From Haloferax massiliensis (GTDB lineage: Archaea > Halobacteriota > Halobacteria > Halobacteriales > Haloferacaceae): DNA of 64,000 bases. The DNA lies in assembly GCF_001368915.1 (NCBI RefSeq), contig NZ_CSTE01000003.1, positions 330,653-394,652 on the forward strand. The letters are read 5' to 3'. Of the stretch, positions 1 to 7,634 are shown one piece after another (position 1 is the first letter of the stretch; each line of letters starts with the position of its first letter). Below the pieces are notes generated by a model. That model ran no database searches. It had not been told where the DNA came from and worked only from the letters and a program-made list of their open reading frames with translations. A program made the position numbers and the translations under genes.

Positions 1-98
1 ATCGTCGCGCCGCCGCGAACACCGGCAGTCGGGTGTACCAGTCGAGCGTGCCGTGCTCGCTCGCGGCGCGTGCGTCAGCGGGTCGTCGACCGCGACGG

Positions 99-500
99 TC
101 ACGCCGAGTCGTCGGTCGTCGTCTCGTTCGCCGTGGTCGTCTCGTTCGCCGTGGTCGTCTCGTTCGCCGTGGTCGTCTCCTCGGTTGTCTCGTCTTCCGT
201 CGTCGTTTCGTCCTCGGTTGTCTCGTCCTCGGTCGTCTCTTCCGTCATCTCGTCTTCCGTCGTCGTCTCTTCTTCTGTTGTCGTCTCTTCTTCCGTCTCT
301 ATCGTCGTCTCGTCTCCCGTCGTCGTCTCAACACCGCCGGTCTCTGCCGTCGTCTCGGTGCCGCCGACGGCTGGTTCGGCGTCCGTGCCGTTCGTTCCGT
401 TCGCGGAGCCACCACCGCCCGTGTCCGTACAGCCGGCGAGTGCGACGGTCGCCGCGGCGACTCCGACACCGAACTGCCGTCGAGTGAGCGTTTCGCGCAT
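99..500 (-). CDS. Tat-exported Thr/Glu-rich lipoprotein
   Basis: Predicted 133-residue surface lipoprotein of unknown function. The N-terminus has a twin-arginine motif (R7-R8-Q-F), a hydrophobic stretch and a lipobox ending L-A-G-C with the lipidated cysteine at residue 24, typical of haloarchaeal Tat lipoproteins. A short Gly/Asn stretch follows, and the rest is almost entirely Thr and Glu, ending in tandem ANETTT hexapeptides encoded by an 18-bp repeat near 118-176. Such Thr-rich tracts usually act as glycosylated stalks. I chose the ATG at 500 over the upstream in-frame ATG at 569 because it puts the RR motif at the N-terminus. No catalytic domain is visible. Confidence 0.75.
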   Translation of the reverse strand: MRETLTRRQFGVGVAAATVALAGCTDTGGGGSANGTNGTDAEPAVGGTETTAETGGVETTTGDETTIETEEETTTEEETTTEDEMTEETTEDETTEDETTTEDETTEETTTANETTTANETTTANETTTDDSA

Positions 501-927
501 CGCAGTCAGCAGTATCGCTCGGCGGAAGATAATGGGAGAGAGTCGTCCCGACCGTTCTCCGCCGAGCAACCGTTTCGACTGTCTGTTTCGGCCGTTTCAG
601 TCGCATTAACGGAACGTTTGGCGGTGAGCCGAACGCCGACGAAGGAGACGGAGTTCGTCGATTACCTCGTCGCTGAGAGCGACCCGACGAGGAGAGCGGT
701 TGTCGGTCACCCGCGGCGACGGGCGGTGGTGGAGACCTGTCGAGAAGCGACGGACGCGCCCGAAAACCACAGTGATGACTGCCGATGCGGACGCCGCGTC
801 GGTGGATGAAAACCATGATTCATGAACATTCTAAACACATTGACTGTCAAAATAGTTGAAAAAAGAGTATCGAACAGATAAACAAAACATTATGCACTAG
901 CAGAGTCGACAAATAAGGAACGAACAC
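501..927. other. Intergenic region between divergent genes
   Basis: About 430 bases between the lipoprotein (leftward) and the calcium-repeat protein (rightward). The stretch 800-925 is clearly AT-richer than its surroundings and includes an A-run near 859 and an AAACATTATG stretch near 886-895, so it probably carries the promoter for the rightward gene. No gene, RNA or strong inverted repeat was recognised here. Confidence 0.4.
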
Positions 928-2481
928 ATGCCAGTCAAACGCGTCTCGGGGGTCGGGTGGGTGCTCGTGGCGGCGTTACTCGTCGTCGCGGCCGGCGTCA
1001 CGCCGATCGTCGTCGCCGCGGACGGCGTCGAGGTGCAGTCGGTCGACCACACCGGCGCGGGCGTCGTCGCGACGGACAACGGCCGAACGTACATCGCCTC
1101 GTGGCGGCCATCGACGGTTTCGGTGGCCGTCGCGACGGACAGCGGCGACTACGAGGTCTGCCTGCAGACAGACCTCGACGACGGCTCGACGATGTCGTTG
1201 GGGTGCGAACCGCTCGGGAGCGCGGAAACGAACACGAGCGGCGAGGCGCGCGCCGAGTTCGACGTGACCACGTGGCCGGTGAACGCGACCGGCGAGCGCA
1301 CCGTGACGGCCCTCGTCAGACCCACCGGAGGCGGCGAGCCGGTCGCGCAGGCGAGTCACGGCGTCACGGTGCTCGCGCCGGCCGGCGACGCCGACGGCGA
1401 CGGTCTCGGCAACCGCGACGAACTCGACCGGGGGACGGACGTGCTCGTCGCCGACACCGACACCGACGGCGTGCCCGACGGCGAGGAGGTGAACCGCTAC
1501 GAGACCGACCCGACGAGCACGGACACCGACGGCGACGAACTCAGCGACGGCGTCGAAATCAACGAGCAGGGGAGCAATCCGACCGAGACCGACACCGACG
1601 GCGACGGCCTCGACGACGGCGCGGAGGTGACGACCTACGGCACGGACCCGACGACCGCCGACACAGACGGCGACGGCCTCGACGACGGCCCCGAAGTCAA
1701 CGACTTCGAGACGAACCCAACCGAGGCGGACACCGACGGCGACGGCCTCGACGACGGTCCCGAGGTGAACGTCCACGAGACGAACCCCACCGCCGCCGAT
1801 ACCGACGGCGACGGCCTCGACGACGGCCCCGAAGTCAACCGATACGAGACGAACCCAACCGAGGCGGACACCGACGGCGACGGCCTCGACGACGGACGCG
1901 AAGTCAACGTCATCGGGACCGACCCGAACCGCGGCGACACCGACGGCGACGGGCGCGGGGACGGCGCGGAGGTCGAAGCGGGGTCAGACCCGAACGCCGC
2001 GCCGGGGTCGGTCGTCGGGTCGCTCGAACTCGGCGACGACGGCTGGCTGTTCGTCTTCGCGGTCGGGGCCGTGGCCGTCGCCCTGCTCGCCGTCGGCGCG
2101 GTGGTCCGCGGAAGCGACGTGCGAGCGCGCCTGTCCGGCGTTCGCTCCCGTGGGACCGACCGCGTCGGCGACCGACGCAACGGAGGGTCGTCCGGCGGGG
2201 TCCCGACTGCCGGAAGCGACGGCGCGGGAGCGACCGCCGACGCCGAGGAGCTCATCGACGATGAGACGCGCATTCTCAAACTCCTCGACGACAACGGCGG
2301 CCAACTCCGGCAGTCGAAGGTCGTAGAGGGGACGGGGTGGTCGAAGTCGAAGGTGAGTCGCGTCCTCTCGCGGATGGCCGAGGAGGGCGCCGTCGCCAAG
2401 ATAAACCTCGGTCGGGAGAACCTCATCGCCCGCCCGGAGAACGTCCCCGAACACGCCCGGTCGCCGTTCGACGAGTCCTGA
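928..2481 (+). CDS. Membrane protein with Ca-binding TSP3-like repeats and cytoplasmic winged helix
   Basis: A 517-residue predicted one-component membrane regulator. Residues 1-32 are an N-terminal signal/anchor segment. A beta-rich domain follows to about 150. About nine 20-residue repeats with the D-x-D-x-D-G calcium-binding pattern (thrombospondin type 3-like) span about 152-355. One transmembrane helix lies at about 372-395, and a winged helix-turn-helix at about 440-500 includes W-S-K-S-K-V-S-R. The arrangement puts the calcium repeats outside and the DNA-binding domain inside. The winged helix resembles that of the gene at 10334. Regulation by extracellular calcium or cation state is an inference. 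The start at 928 follows an AT-rich region and gives a signal sequence directly. Confidence 0.8.
   Translation: MPVKRVSGVGWVLVAALLVVAAGVTPIVVAADGVEVQSVDHTGAGVVATDNGRTYIASWRPSTVSVAVATDSGDYEVCLQTDLDDGSTMSLGCEPLGSAETNTSGEARAEFDVTTWPVNATGERTVTALVRPTGGGEPVAQASHGVTVLAPAGDADGDGLGNRDELDRGTDVLVADTDTDGVPDGEEVNRYETDPTSTDTDGDELSDGVEINEQGSNPTETDTDGDGLDDGAEVTTYGTDPTTADTDGDGLDDGPEVNDFETNPTEADTDGDGLDDGPEVNVHETNPTAADTDGDGLDDGPEVNRYETNPTEADTDGDGLDDGREVNVIGTDPNRGDTDGDGRGDGAEVEAGSDPNAAPGSVVGSLELGDDGWLFVFAVGAVAVALLAVGAVVRGSDVRARLSGVRSRGTDRVGDRRNGGSSGGVPTAGSDGAGATADAEELIDDETRILKLLDDNGGQLRQSKVVEGTGWSKSKVSRVLSRMAEEGAVAKINLGRENLIARPENVPEHARSPFDES
1384..1995 (+). repeat. 60-bp tandem coding repeats (Ca-binding modules)
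   Basis: Roughly nine consecutive units of about 60 bp encode D-T-D-G-D-G-L-D-D-G-x-E-V-type modules. Central copies (about 1660-1920) are nearly identical at the DNA level, which suggests recent unit duplication and possible copy-number variation between strains. Confidence 0.8.
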
Positions 2482-2539
2482 TCGAAACGCGTCGCGGTCG
2501 GAGCGGCTCGCGAGTCGGAGCGCGCGAGTCGCGTCTCGG

Positions 2540-2557
2540 GGTTGGAACATACCAACC
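2540..2557. promoter_or_regulatory. TGG-N6-CCA palindrome, copy 1
   Basis: Sequence GGTTGG-AACATA-CCAACC, a perfect 6-bp inverted repeat with a 6-bp spacer. Its centre is about 43 nt upstream of the HTH-10 gene start at 2592. A TATA-like CTATAG follows at 2562-2567. Three similar sites precede the next genes at nearly the same distance. Confidence 0.75.
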
Positions 2558-2591
2558 AAGGCTATAGGGCTCGGGCGACTAGGTGAGAGCC

Positions 2592-3365
2592 ATGCGCGAA
2601 TTCGTCTTCACGGTCGAGTACGAGCGGGGCGTCGACGAGGTGATGGACCTCTTCATCGAGAACCCGGACCTACACTCCAAGACGATGGCGATACACGCCA
2701 CGAGCGAGTCGATGTGGCGGCTCGACCGCCTCACCGGGCCGACGGAGGCGCTCGAAGCGTTCGACGAGGTCATAGAGCAGGCCACCCGATGCAACGGCGT
2801 CCTCGGGATGTGCGGCGCACCCGTCGTCGAGTGGGACTACGAAGTGCTCTCGGAGACGCCAAACGGGCGCATCGTCTACTCCTGCCGCGAGGAGGGCGAC
2901 GGGATTCAGTCGATACCCCACGTCGCCGCGAAGCACATCGGCGACGGTCTCCTGATGCAGGCCGAACGCCGGGGGGCACAGAACCAGTGGCGACTGCTCA
3001 TCTCCGACGACGACACGGTGAGCGAGATTTACGAGGAGGTCAAAGACAGCCTCAGCGACGGCCTCTCGCTGAGCGTCCAGCGCATCAGCGAACCCGAGTG
3101 CTGGCTCGAAGAGGGCGTCTCCGCCGACGGCCTCCCGCCGGAACAGCAGGCCGCGCTCGAAGCCGCCGTCGAGTTCGGCTACTACGAGACGCCGCGACAG
3201 CACACCGTCAAAGAGATTTCTGAGGAACTCGACATCCCGAACTCGACGCTCCAGTACCGCCTGACCCGCGCCGAGGCGTGGCTGGCCCGGCAGTTCGTCA
3301 CCGATACGCTCGGCACCGAGGTCGAAGAGCGCGTCGACCCCGAAAAGCTCGAAGCGAGCGCCTGA
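2592..3365 (+). CDS. HTH-10 (bacterio-opsin activator-like) transcription regulator
   Basis: A 257-residue haloarchaeal regulator of the Bat/HTH-10 family. The N-terminal ~170 residues form an uncharacterised sensor-like region. The HTH-10 domain lies at about 182-236, with the typical K-E-I-S-E-E-L-D-I-P-N-S-T-L-Q-Y-R helix-turn-helix. I chose the ATG at 2592, which is preceded by GGTGAG at 2582-2587; a GTG three codons upstream is less likely. It is first in a group of genes sharing a palindrome upstream, which makes it a candidate binder of that site and possibly autoregulatory. The signal it senses is unknown. Confidence 0.85.
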   Translation: MREFVFTVEYERGVDEVMDLFIENPDLHSKTMAIHATSESMWRLDRLTGPTEALEAFDEVIEQATRCNGVLGMCGAPVVEWDYEVLSETPNGRIVYSCREEGDGIQSIPHVAAKHIGDGLLMQAERRGAQNQWRLLISDDDTVSEIYEEVKDSLSDGLSLSVQRISEPECWLEEGVSADGLPPEQQAALEAAVEFGYYETPRQHTVKEISEELDIPNSTLQYRLTRAEAWLARQFVTDTLGTEVEERVDPEKLEASA

Positions 3366-3409
3366 CCGGCGAATCTCGACCGGGAGCGCGATAGGACGCG
3401 TCCGAAGCC

Positions 3410-3427
3410 GATTGGAACATTCCAACC
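3410..3427. promoter_or_regulatory. TGG-N6-CCA palindrome, copy 2
   Basis: GATTGG-AACATT-CCAACC, with five of six arm positions paired (a G:T-type mismatch in the second position). Its centre is about 44 nt upstream of the SUI1 gene start. A TGATA element follows 10 nt after the CCA. It matches copy 1 at 16 of 18 positions. Confidence 0.75.
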
Positions 3428-3462
3428 GCACCCTGATACGGTGAGGAAGCGTACTCAAGTAC

Positions 3463-3765
3463 GTGGAAAAGGACACTTTCAGCGACGTCACCGGCCTACC
3501 GGACGACCTCGGAATCGGCGACGACCTCGCGCGAGCGGACCAGCGCGCGTCGATTCGCGTCGATACCCGACGGTACGGCAAGCCCGTGACGGTGGTCGAC
3601 GGCCTCGACCTCCCGGCCGACGAACTGGACGCCCTCGCGTCGACCCTGAAGCGACGGCTCGCGGTCGGCGGGACCGTGACCGACGGACGCATCGAACTGC
3701 AGGGCGAACACGGCGAGCGCCTCGAAGCCGCGCTCCGCGACGAGGGCTTCGACGTCGAGCGCTGA
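3463..3765 (+). CDS. sui1: SUI1-type translation initiation factor
   Basis: A 100-residue SUI1/aIF1 family protein. The C-terminal two thirds carry the family signature: G-K-P-V-T-V-V-D-G, then L-K-R-R-L-A-V-G-G-T-V-x-D-G-x-I-E-L-Q-G-E-H. These proteins bind the small ribosomal subunit and influence start-codon selection. Translation begins at a GTG (3463); no in-frame ATG gives the full domain. Haloarchaea commonly carry several SUI1 paralogues, so this is likely an accessory copy. The shared upstream palindrome suggests co-control with the HTH-10 regulator and the adjacent TFB. Confidence 0.85.
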   Translation: MEKDTFSDVTGLPDDLGIGDDLARADQRASIRVDTRRYGKPVTVVDGLDLPADELDALASTLKRRLAVGGTVTDGRIELQGEHGERLEAALRDEGFDVER

Positions 3766-3874
3766 GCCTGTTTTCGTGATTCGGTGCTCTCGCGGCCGCG
3801 AGAAGCGGATGACGGACGTGACGACTACGTAGCCGAGCGGCCGTCGTCCGCCGGTTACGGCTCGGAGTCGGGTG

Positions 3875-3894
3875 CGTTTGGCATATTCCAAACG
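3875..3894. promoter_or_regulatory. TGG-N6-CCA palindrome, copy 3
   Basis: CGTTTGG-CATATT-CCAAACG, a perfect 7-bp inverted repeat with a 6-bp spacer. Its centre is about 49 nt upstream of the TFB start. An ATTA element begins 12 nt after the CCA. Confidence 0.75.
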
Positions 3895-3933
3895 AGGGCC
3901 CATTACCCTCGATACGGAATACACGGGTACTCA

Positions 3934-4962
3934 ATGGACACGAAACACGTCGACTGGCGTTCGATGCGAGACGAGTCGGCACCGACGGCGAAGCCCGAGG
4001 CCCGACAGTCCGGCGACGAGCGCGACGAGGACGGGGCCGAACCGTCCGAGGCGTCGGTCGCGGAGCGGACCGACCTCGTCTACGACGAACAGCACGGCGA
4101 GTGGGTCGACCCCGAGACGGGCGAGATTCTCCGCGAGGACGAGATCGACCGCGGTCCCGAATGGCGCGCGTTCGACGCCGCCGAGCGCGACAGCAAGTCC
4201 CGCGTCGGGTCGCCGACGACGAACATGATGCACGACAAGGGGCTGTCGACCAACATCGGCTGGCAGAACAAAGACGCCTACGGCAACTCCCTGTCGACGG
4301 GCCAGCGCCAGAAGATGCAGCGACTCCGGACGTGGAACGAGCGGTTCCGCACCCGCGACTCCAAGGAGCGCAACCTCAAGCAGGCGCTCGGCGAAGTCGA
4401 GCGGATGGGATCGGCGCTCGGCCTGCCGGACACCGTCCGCGAGACCGCCTCGGTCATCTACCGGCGCGCGCTCAACGAGGACCTACTGCCCGGTCGCTCT
4501 ATCGAGGGCGTCGCCACGGCCGCAATCTACGCCGCCGCTCGGCAGGCCGGCGTTCCGCGCTCCCTCGACGAGGTGCGGCGCGTCTCCCGCGTCGACAAGA
4601 TGGAACTCACCCGGACGTACCGCTACGTCTCCCGCGAGCTGGGTCTGGACATGAAGCCGGCCGACCCGGCGCAGTACCTCCCGCGGTTCGTCTCCGAACT
4701 CGACGTGACCGACGACGTGGAGCGCCGCGCTCGGTCGCTTCTGGACAACGCGAAGCGGCAGGGCATCCACAGCGGGAAAAGCCCGGTCGGACTCGCGGCG
4801 GCGGCAATCTACGCCGGCGCGCTCCTCGCCGACGAGGAACTGACGCAGTCCGAGGTGAGCGACGTGACCGACATCAGCGAAGTGACTATCAGGAACCGCT
4901 ACCGCGAGCTCCTCGAAGCGACCCAGAAGTCGGGCGAGAGAGCCGTCGGAACGACCGCCTAA
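3934..4962 (+). CDS. tfb: Transcription initiation factor TFB lacking zinc-ribbon cysteines
   Basis: A 342-residue TFB (archaeal TFIIB). The B-finger region D-E-I-D-R-G-P-E-W-R-A-F is intact at residues 69-80, and both cyclin-like repeats are present (about 145-240 and 240-335), including the second-repeat helix S-P-V-G-L-A-A-A-A-I-Y. The N-terminal zinc ribbon should hold two C-x2-C pairs around residues 43-66. Here that stretch contains no cysteine, although the acidic D-E-Q-H-G-E hairpin is still recognisable. I chose the ATG at 3934 because the upstream open extension has no TFB similarity and overlaps the palindrome. It probably still binds TBP-DNA; RNA polymerase recruitment may be altered. 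Confidence 0.88.
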   Translation: MDTKHVDWRSMRDESAPTAKPEARQSGDERDEDGAEPSEASVAERTDLVYDEQHGEWVDPETGEILREDEIDRGPEWRAFDAAERDSKSRVGSPTTNMMHDKGLSTNIGWQNKDAYGNSLSTGQRQKMQRLRTWNERFRTRDSKERNLKQALGEVERMGSALGLPDTVRETASVIYRRALNEDLLPGRSIEGVATAAIYAAARQAGVPRSLDEVRRVSRVDKMELTRTYRYVSRELGLDMKPADPAQYLPRFVSELDVTDDVERRARSLLDNAKRQGIHSGKSPVGLAAAAIYAGALLADEELTQSEVSDVTDISEVTIRNRYRELLEATQKSGERAVGTTA

Positions 4963-5090
4963 GGCGGCGTTTCGGGCGCGAAAATCGGATTTCCTCTTCG
5001 GTTCAGTTCGTTTTCAGTCGATACGTTCGAGTCGATACGTTCGGACCGGCCGGGTCGACCGCGAGCGACGCGGCGACGGTCTCACAGCCG

Positions 5091-5528
5091 TCAGCGGTTG
5101 CACGAACACGTCGAGCGAGTCGAACCGCCGCGTCCCGGCCGAGCGTCGCGGACGCGGTCGACGAGTTCGCCCGCGGTCTCGCGGACGGCGCGTCGGGCGC
5201 TCGGTTCGGGTCGCCGCGCTCGGAAGTCGAGGTAGAGCGCCGTCGGCAGGAGAAGGGAGGCGTACACGCCGCTGACGGCGACGGCAATCTGCACCGGATG
5301 GTCGGCGGGAACGACCGCCCATCCGACCGCGATGAGCGCCCACAGCGCGATTCCCTGTCGGATAGTCGGACGCCATCGGTTCGGGCGCGCCGACCGCGAC
5401 CGCACCTCCGGGGAGACGTCAGCGTCGGCGTCGCCGCGCGACTCGGACGGCGGGCGGTCTGCTCGGCTGGACTCGGTTCGCGTGTCGTCACGTGGAGAAG
5501 CGGCGTGACGAACCGTTCGTTCGGACAT
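5091..5528 (-). CDS. Small membrane protein, unknown function
   Basis: A 145-residue protein: a charged N-terminal ~55 residues, two hydrophobic helices (about 60-77 and 81-98) separated by P-A-D-H-P, then a basic C-terminal tail. I do not recognise the family. The last ~20 residues are Cys/Ser/Arg-rich and unlike the rest, while another reading frame gives a smoother acidic continuation toward 5003, so a frameshift near 5140 is possible. The start at 5528 lies 43-62 nt below a TGG-N6-CCA palindrome shared with the three genes to the left, so it is probably co-regulated with them. Confidence 0.6.
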   Translation of the reverse strand: MSERTVRHAASPRDDTRTESSRADRPPSESRGDADADVSPEVRSRSARPNRWRPTIRQGIALWALIAVGWAVVPADHPVQIAVAVSGVYASLLLPTALYLDFRARRPEPSARRAVRETAGELVDRVRDARPGRGGSTRSTCSCNR

Positions 5529-5570
5529 AGGATGGTACCGCCGGCTACGGCTCCGAGCCTAATGGGGACA

Positions 5571-5590
5571 CGGTTGGAATATGCCAATCG
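5571..5590. promoter_or_regulatory. TGG-N6-CCA palindrome, copy 4
   Basis: CGGTTGG-AATATG-CCAATCG, arms matching with one mismatch. Read on the minus strand its centre is about 52 nt upstream of the start at 5528, with ATTA 12 nt after the CCA, the same geometry as copy 3. Confidence 0.72.
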
Positions 5591-5621
5591 AGAGGGCGTC
5601 CGGGCAGGAGGCCGCTGGGGC

Positions 5622-6125
5622 TCAGTTGATGCTCGAACCGTCGACCGGTTCGGCGAACGCGACGGTCTGTTTCACGTCGGTGACTTCGACTTCGACGCGG
5701 TCGCCGGGGTCGGTGCCGGGGACGATGATGACGAAGCCGCGTTCGACCTTGGCGATGCCGTCGCCCTGGTCGCCGAGGGTGTCGATGATGACGGTCCGAA
5801 CGTCGCCCTCCGCGACCGGAGGCTGTCGCGGCTGGGAGGGCGCTTCGCTGGGAGCGGACGCCGAGTCGACTGTGACCCGGTCGTCCGAACCGGTGTCGCG
5901 GTCGTCCGCCGGAGTCTCCGTCGCCGTCGCGGCCGTCGGTTCGACCGAAGAGTCGGCCGCCGACGCGGTGTTCGAACTCGAAAGCAGTGCGACGCGGTAC
6001 AGTTCCTCCGTCGAAATCGACCCGCTCTCGACGAGTTCGCTCGGAATCGACACCACGTATCGGTCGCCGTCTCGCTCGACCGAAGTCTCGAAAAGGAGCC
6101 GAAGAGAATCTGAGATATCAGTCAC
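5622..6125 (-). CDS. TRAM-domain protein
   Basis: A 167-residue protein with three parts. Residues 1-50 form a helical segment of unknown role. Residues 50-105 are a Ser/Thr/Ala/Asp-rich linker. A TRAM domain occupies about 105-160 (G-D-G-I-A-K-V-E-R-G-F-V-I-I-V-P, then G-D-R-V-E-V-E-V). TRAM is a small beta-barrel RNA-binding module, and in archaea stand-alone TRAM proteins have been linked to RNA chaperone or decay roles. The opening L-R-L-L-F-E-T-x-V and the I-P-S-E-L-V resemble those of other haloarchaeal TRAM proteins. RNA targets cannot be read from sequence. Confidence 0.8.
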   Translation of the reverse strand: MTDISDSLRLLFETSVERDGDRYVVSIPSELVESGSISTEELYRVALLSSSNTASAADSSVEPTAATATETPADDRDTGSDDRVTVDSASAPSEAPSQPRQPPVAEGDVRTVIIDTLGDQGDGIAKVERGFVIIVPGTDPGDRVEVEVTDVKQTVAFAEPVDGSSIN

Positions 6126-6275
6126 TACCGCTACTTCGCCTCAGACCAAATAAAAGGTGGTGAAAATTCCGCACCCGCCACGGTCGCCGGGGGACGGTGA
6201 AAACCGACCGAGACCGGCTGTCCACGACCAGAGGTGCGCCCGAAAGCACATGACAACCGGACACAACTTTCAGCC

Positions 6276-6449
6276 ATGGCCCGTGACACGCTCGTTTCGT
6301 GGCAGACGTTCGCGCTGTTCGTTCTGTTTCCGCCGGCGGCGCTCGTCGCCCTCGTGTTCTTTCCCGTGACGTTACTCGTCTTCGGGTGGCTGTACTACCG
6401 CGGCAAGTACGAGGCGCTGTCGGAGACCGACGGCGAAAAACGGGTGTGA
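6276..6449 (+). CDS. Small membrane protein (57 aa)
   Basis: Encodes 57 residues with one long or two short hydrophobic helices (about 9-42) and a charged tail ending K-R-V. I chose the ATG at 6276 over 6234 because the shorter form starts just before the hydrophobic core. No family was recognised. Confidence 0.55.
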   Translation: MARDTLVSWQTFALFVLFPPAALVALVFFPVTLLVFGWLYYRGKYEALSETDGEKRV

Positions 6450-6495
6450 AGCCGGACGACCCCAGCCCGTGAGGCGACGCACCCGCGGGGGGACC

Positions 6496-7014
6496 TCAGT
6501 CGTCGCAGTCGTCGAGGTCGGTTACGGCGTCGATTCCCTCGTGTGTCAGTTCGAGCGACTCCGTCGCCACGGTGGCCGCGTCGGCGACGAGATGCGGGCC
6601 GGTCCACCTGACCGGCGTCGCCGCCCGGCAGACCCACCCGCGGACCGGGTCGCCGGTCGCGTCGAGGAGGCAGATTCGAACGTCCTGCGGGGTCGCCTCG
6701 CCGTCGACCCACGCGCGGAACCACGCCCACAGCGACCGGTCGTCGGTGACGCCGCGGCGGAGTTCGAGCGGCGGCGAACTCGTCGCTCGGCGGGACGACG
6801 AGGGTGGCCGCGGTCGCGGCGTCGGGCGCTTCCGCGCGCGGCGGCCGCGTCCGTCGGCACCGGGCGACTGCGACTCGGACCCTGAGTCGTCCCCGTTCGC
6901 GGACTCGACCGCCACCGAGAGCCCGCGGACCTCGGAGAACCCCAGTTTCGGGAGCGCGTCGCATCGGACGCGAAACCGGTGTGCGCCGTAGGGGTCAGAC
7001 TCGGCCGCGGTCAC
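6496..7014 (-). CDS. Phage tail-tube (gp19-like) protein with low-complexity insert
   Basis: A 172-residue protein of the T4 gp19/'conserved phage tail region' family, which forms the inner tube of contractile tails and extracellular injection systems. The N-terminal F-R-V-R-C-x-A-L-P-x-L-G-F-S-E-V-R-G-L and the later R-G-V-T-x-x-x-S-L-W-A-W, I-C-L-L-D-A-T-G and E-S-L-E-L-T-H-E-G are family hallmarks. Residues about 40-85 are a Ser/Arg/Pro-rich insert where the family normally has the E-Y-R-E-G-G hairpin. Its start overlaps the stop of the upstream paralogue by four bases (7011-7014), indicating one transcript. No sheath, baseplate or spike gene lies nearby. Confidence 0.78.
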   Translation of the reverse strand: MTAAESDPYGAHRFRVRCDALPKLGFSEVRGLSVAVESANGDDSGSESQSPGADGRGRRARKRPTPRPRPPSSSRRATSSPPLELRRGVTDDRSLWAWFRAWVDGEATPQDVRICLLDATGDPVRGWVCRAATPVRWTGPHLVADAATVATESLELTHEGIDAVTDLDDCDD

Positions 7015-7634
7015 GTCTCGTCCGACGCCTCGCCTTCGGCGCGGGTCGCCTTCAGCCGCGATTCGTCGATGCCCTGCGGCAGTCCCTCGCCGACCGGGAA
7101 GTCGAGGTCCGGAAGCGACGGGGAGGAACCGCCGTCGCTCTCGGAGTCATCGCCGTCGTTCTCACTCTCGTCGCCCTCGTCGGAACCGGTTTCGACCGCG
7201 ATTCGTGCGAAGCCCTCGTGGACGACGACGAGGCGCTCGACGGCGACTTCGGAGGCCATCGCGTCCAACCGGGGCGCGTCGTACTTCGAGGGCCACGCCT
7301 CGCGGAAGACCCAGCGAGCGGCGGGGTTGCCCGTCGCGTCCAGCAACACGACCGCGGCGTCGCGCCGGGCCTCGTCCATCTTGCCCTGTTCGACGAGCGT
7401 TCGCCACTCGGACAGTTCGAGCGAGCGGTCGGTCACGCCGACTTCGAGCACGAGCGGCCCGTACTCGTTGAGACAGGGGAGCTTCCGCGGCGTCGGCGGG
7501 TCCGCCCCCTCGCGGTACTCGACGACCGCCGAGGTCGCCGACGGGAGGTCACAGCGACTGAACCCGGCGGTCACGAGTCCCTCGATTTCGAGGATGAACC
7601 GCAGCTGTCGGTACGGGTCTGTCCGGGTGGCCAT
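7011..7634 (-). CDS. Phage tail-tube (gp19-like) protein
   Basis: A 207-residue gp19-type tail-tube protein with the full family pattern: F-I-L-E-I-E-G at 13-19, G-F-S-R-C near 24, V-E-Y-R-E-G-A-D near 38, L-P-C-L-N-E-Y-G-P-L-V-L-E-V-G-V-T-D, A-R-W-V-F-R-E-A-W-P-S-K-Y and L-V-V-V-H-E-G-F-A. The C-terminal ~50 residues are an acidic Gly/Asp/Ser tail not needed for the tube fold. It is first in a two-gene operon with the shorter paralogue. In phage and injection systems two tube proteins often occur together, one forming the tube and one its initiator. Here the rest of the machine is absent. Confidence 0.85.
   Translation of the reverse strand: MATRTDPYRQLRFILEIEGLVTAGFSRCDLPSATSAVVEYREGADPPTPRKLPCLNEYGPLVLEVGVTDRSLELSEWRTLVEQGKMDEARRDAAVVLLDATGNPAARWVFREAWPSKYDAPRLDAMASEVAVERLVVVHEGFARIAVETGSDEGDESENDGDDSESDGGSSPSLPDLDFPVGEGLPQGIDESRLKATRAEGEASDET

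Noticed and set aside
1..98. Possible partial leftward gene at the left edge
   Set aside because: One leftward frame is open (ending near L-D-W-Y-T-R-L-P-V-F) but contains no start codon within 1-98, and upstream it would overlap the lipoprotein gene. Too little sequence to call.
4101..6113. Rightward open frame of 670 codons across TFB and two leftward genes
   Set aside because: It is out of frame with TFB and Arg-rich; it crosses an obvious promoter region near 5571.
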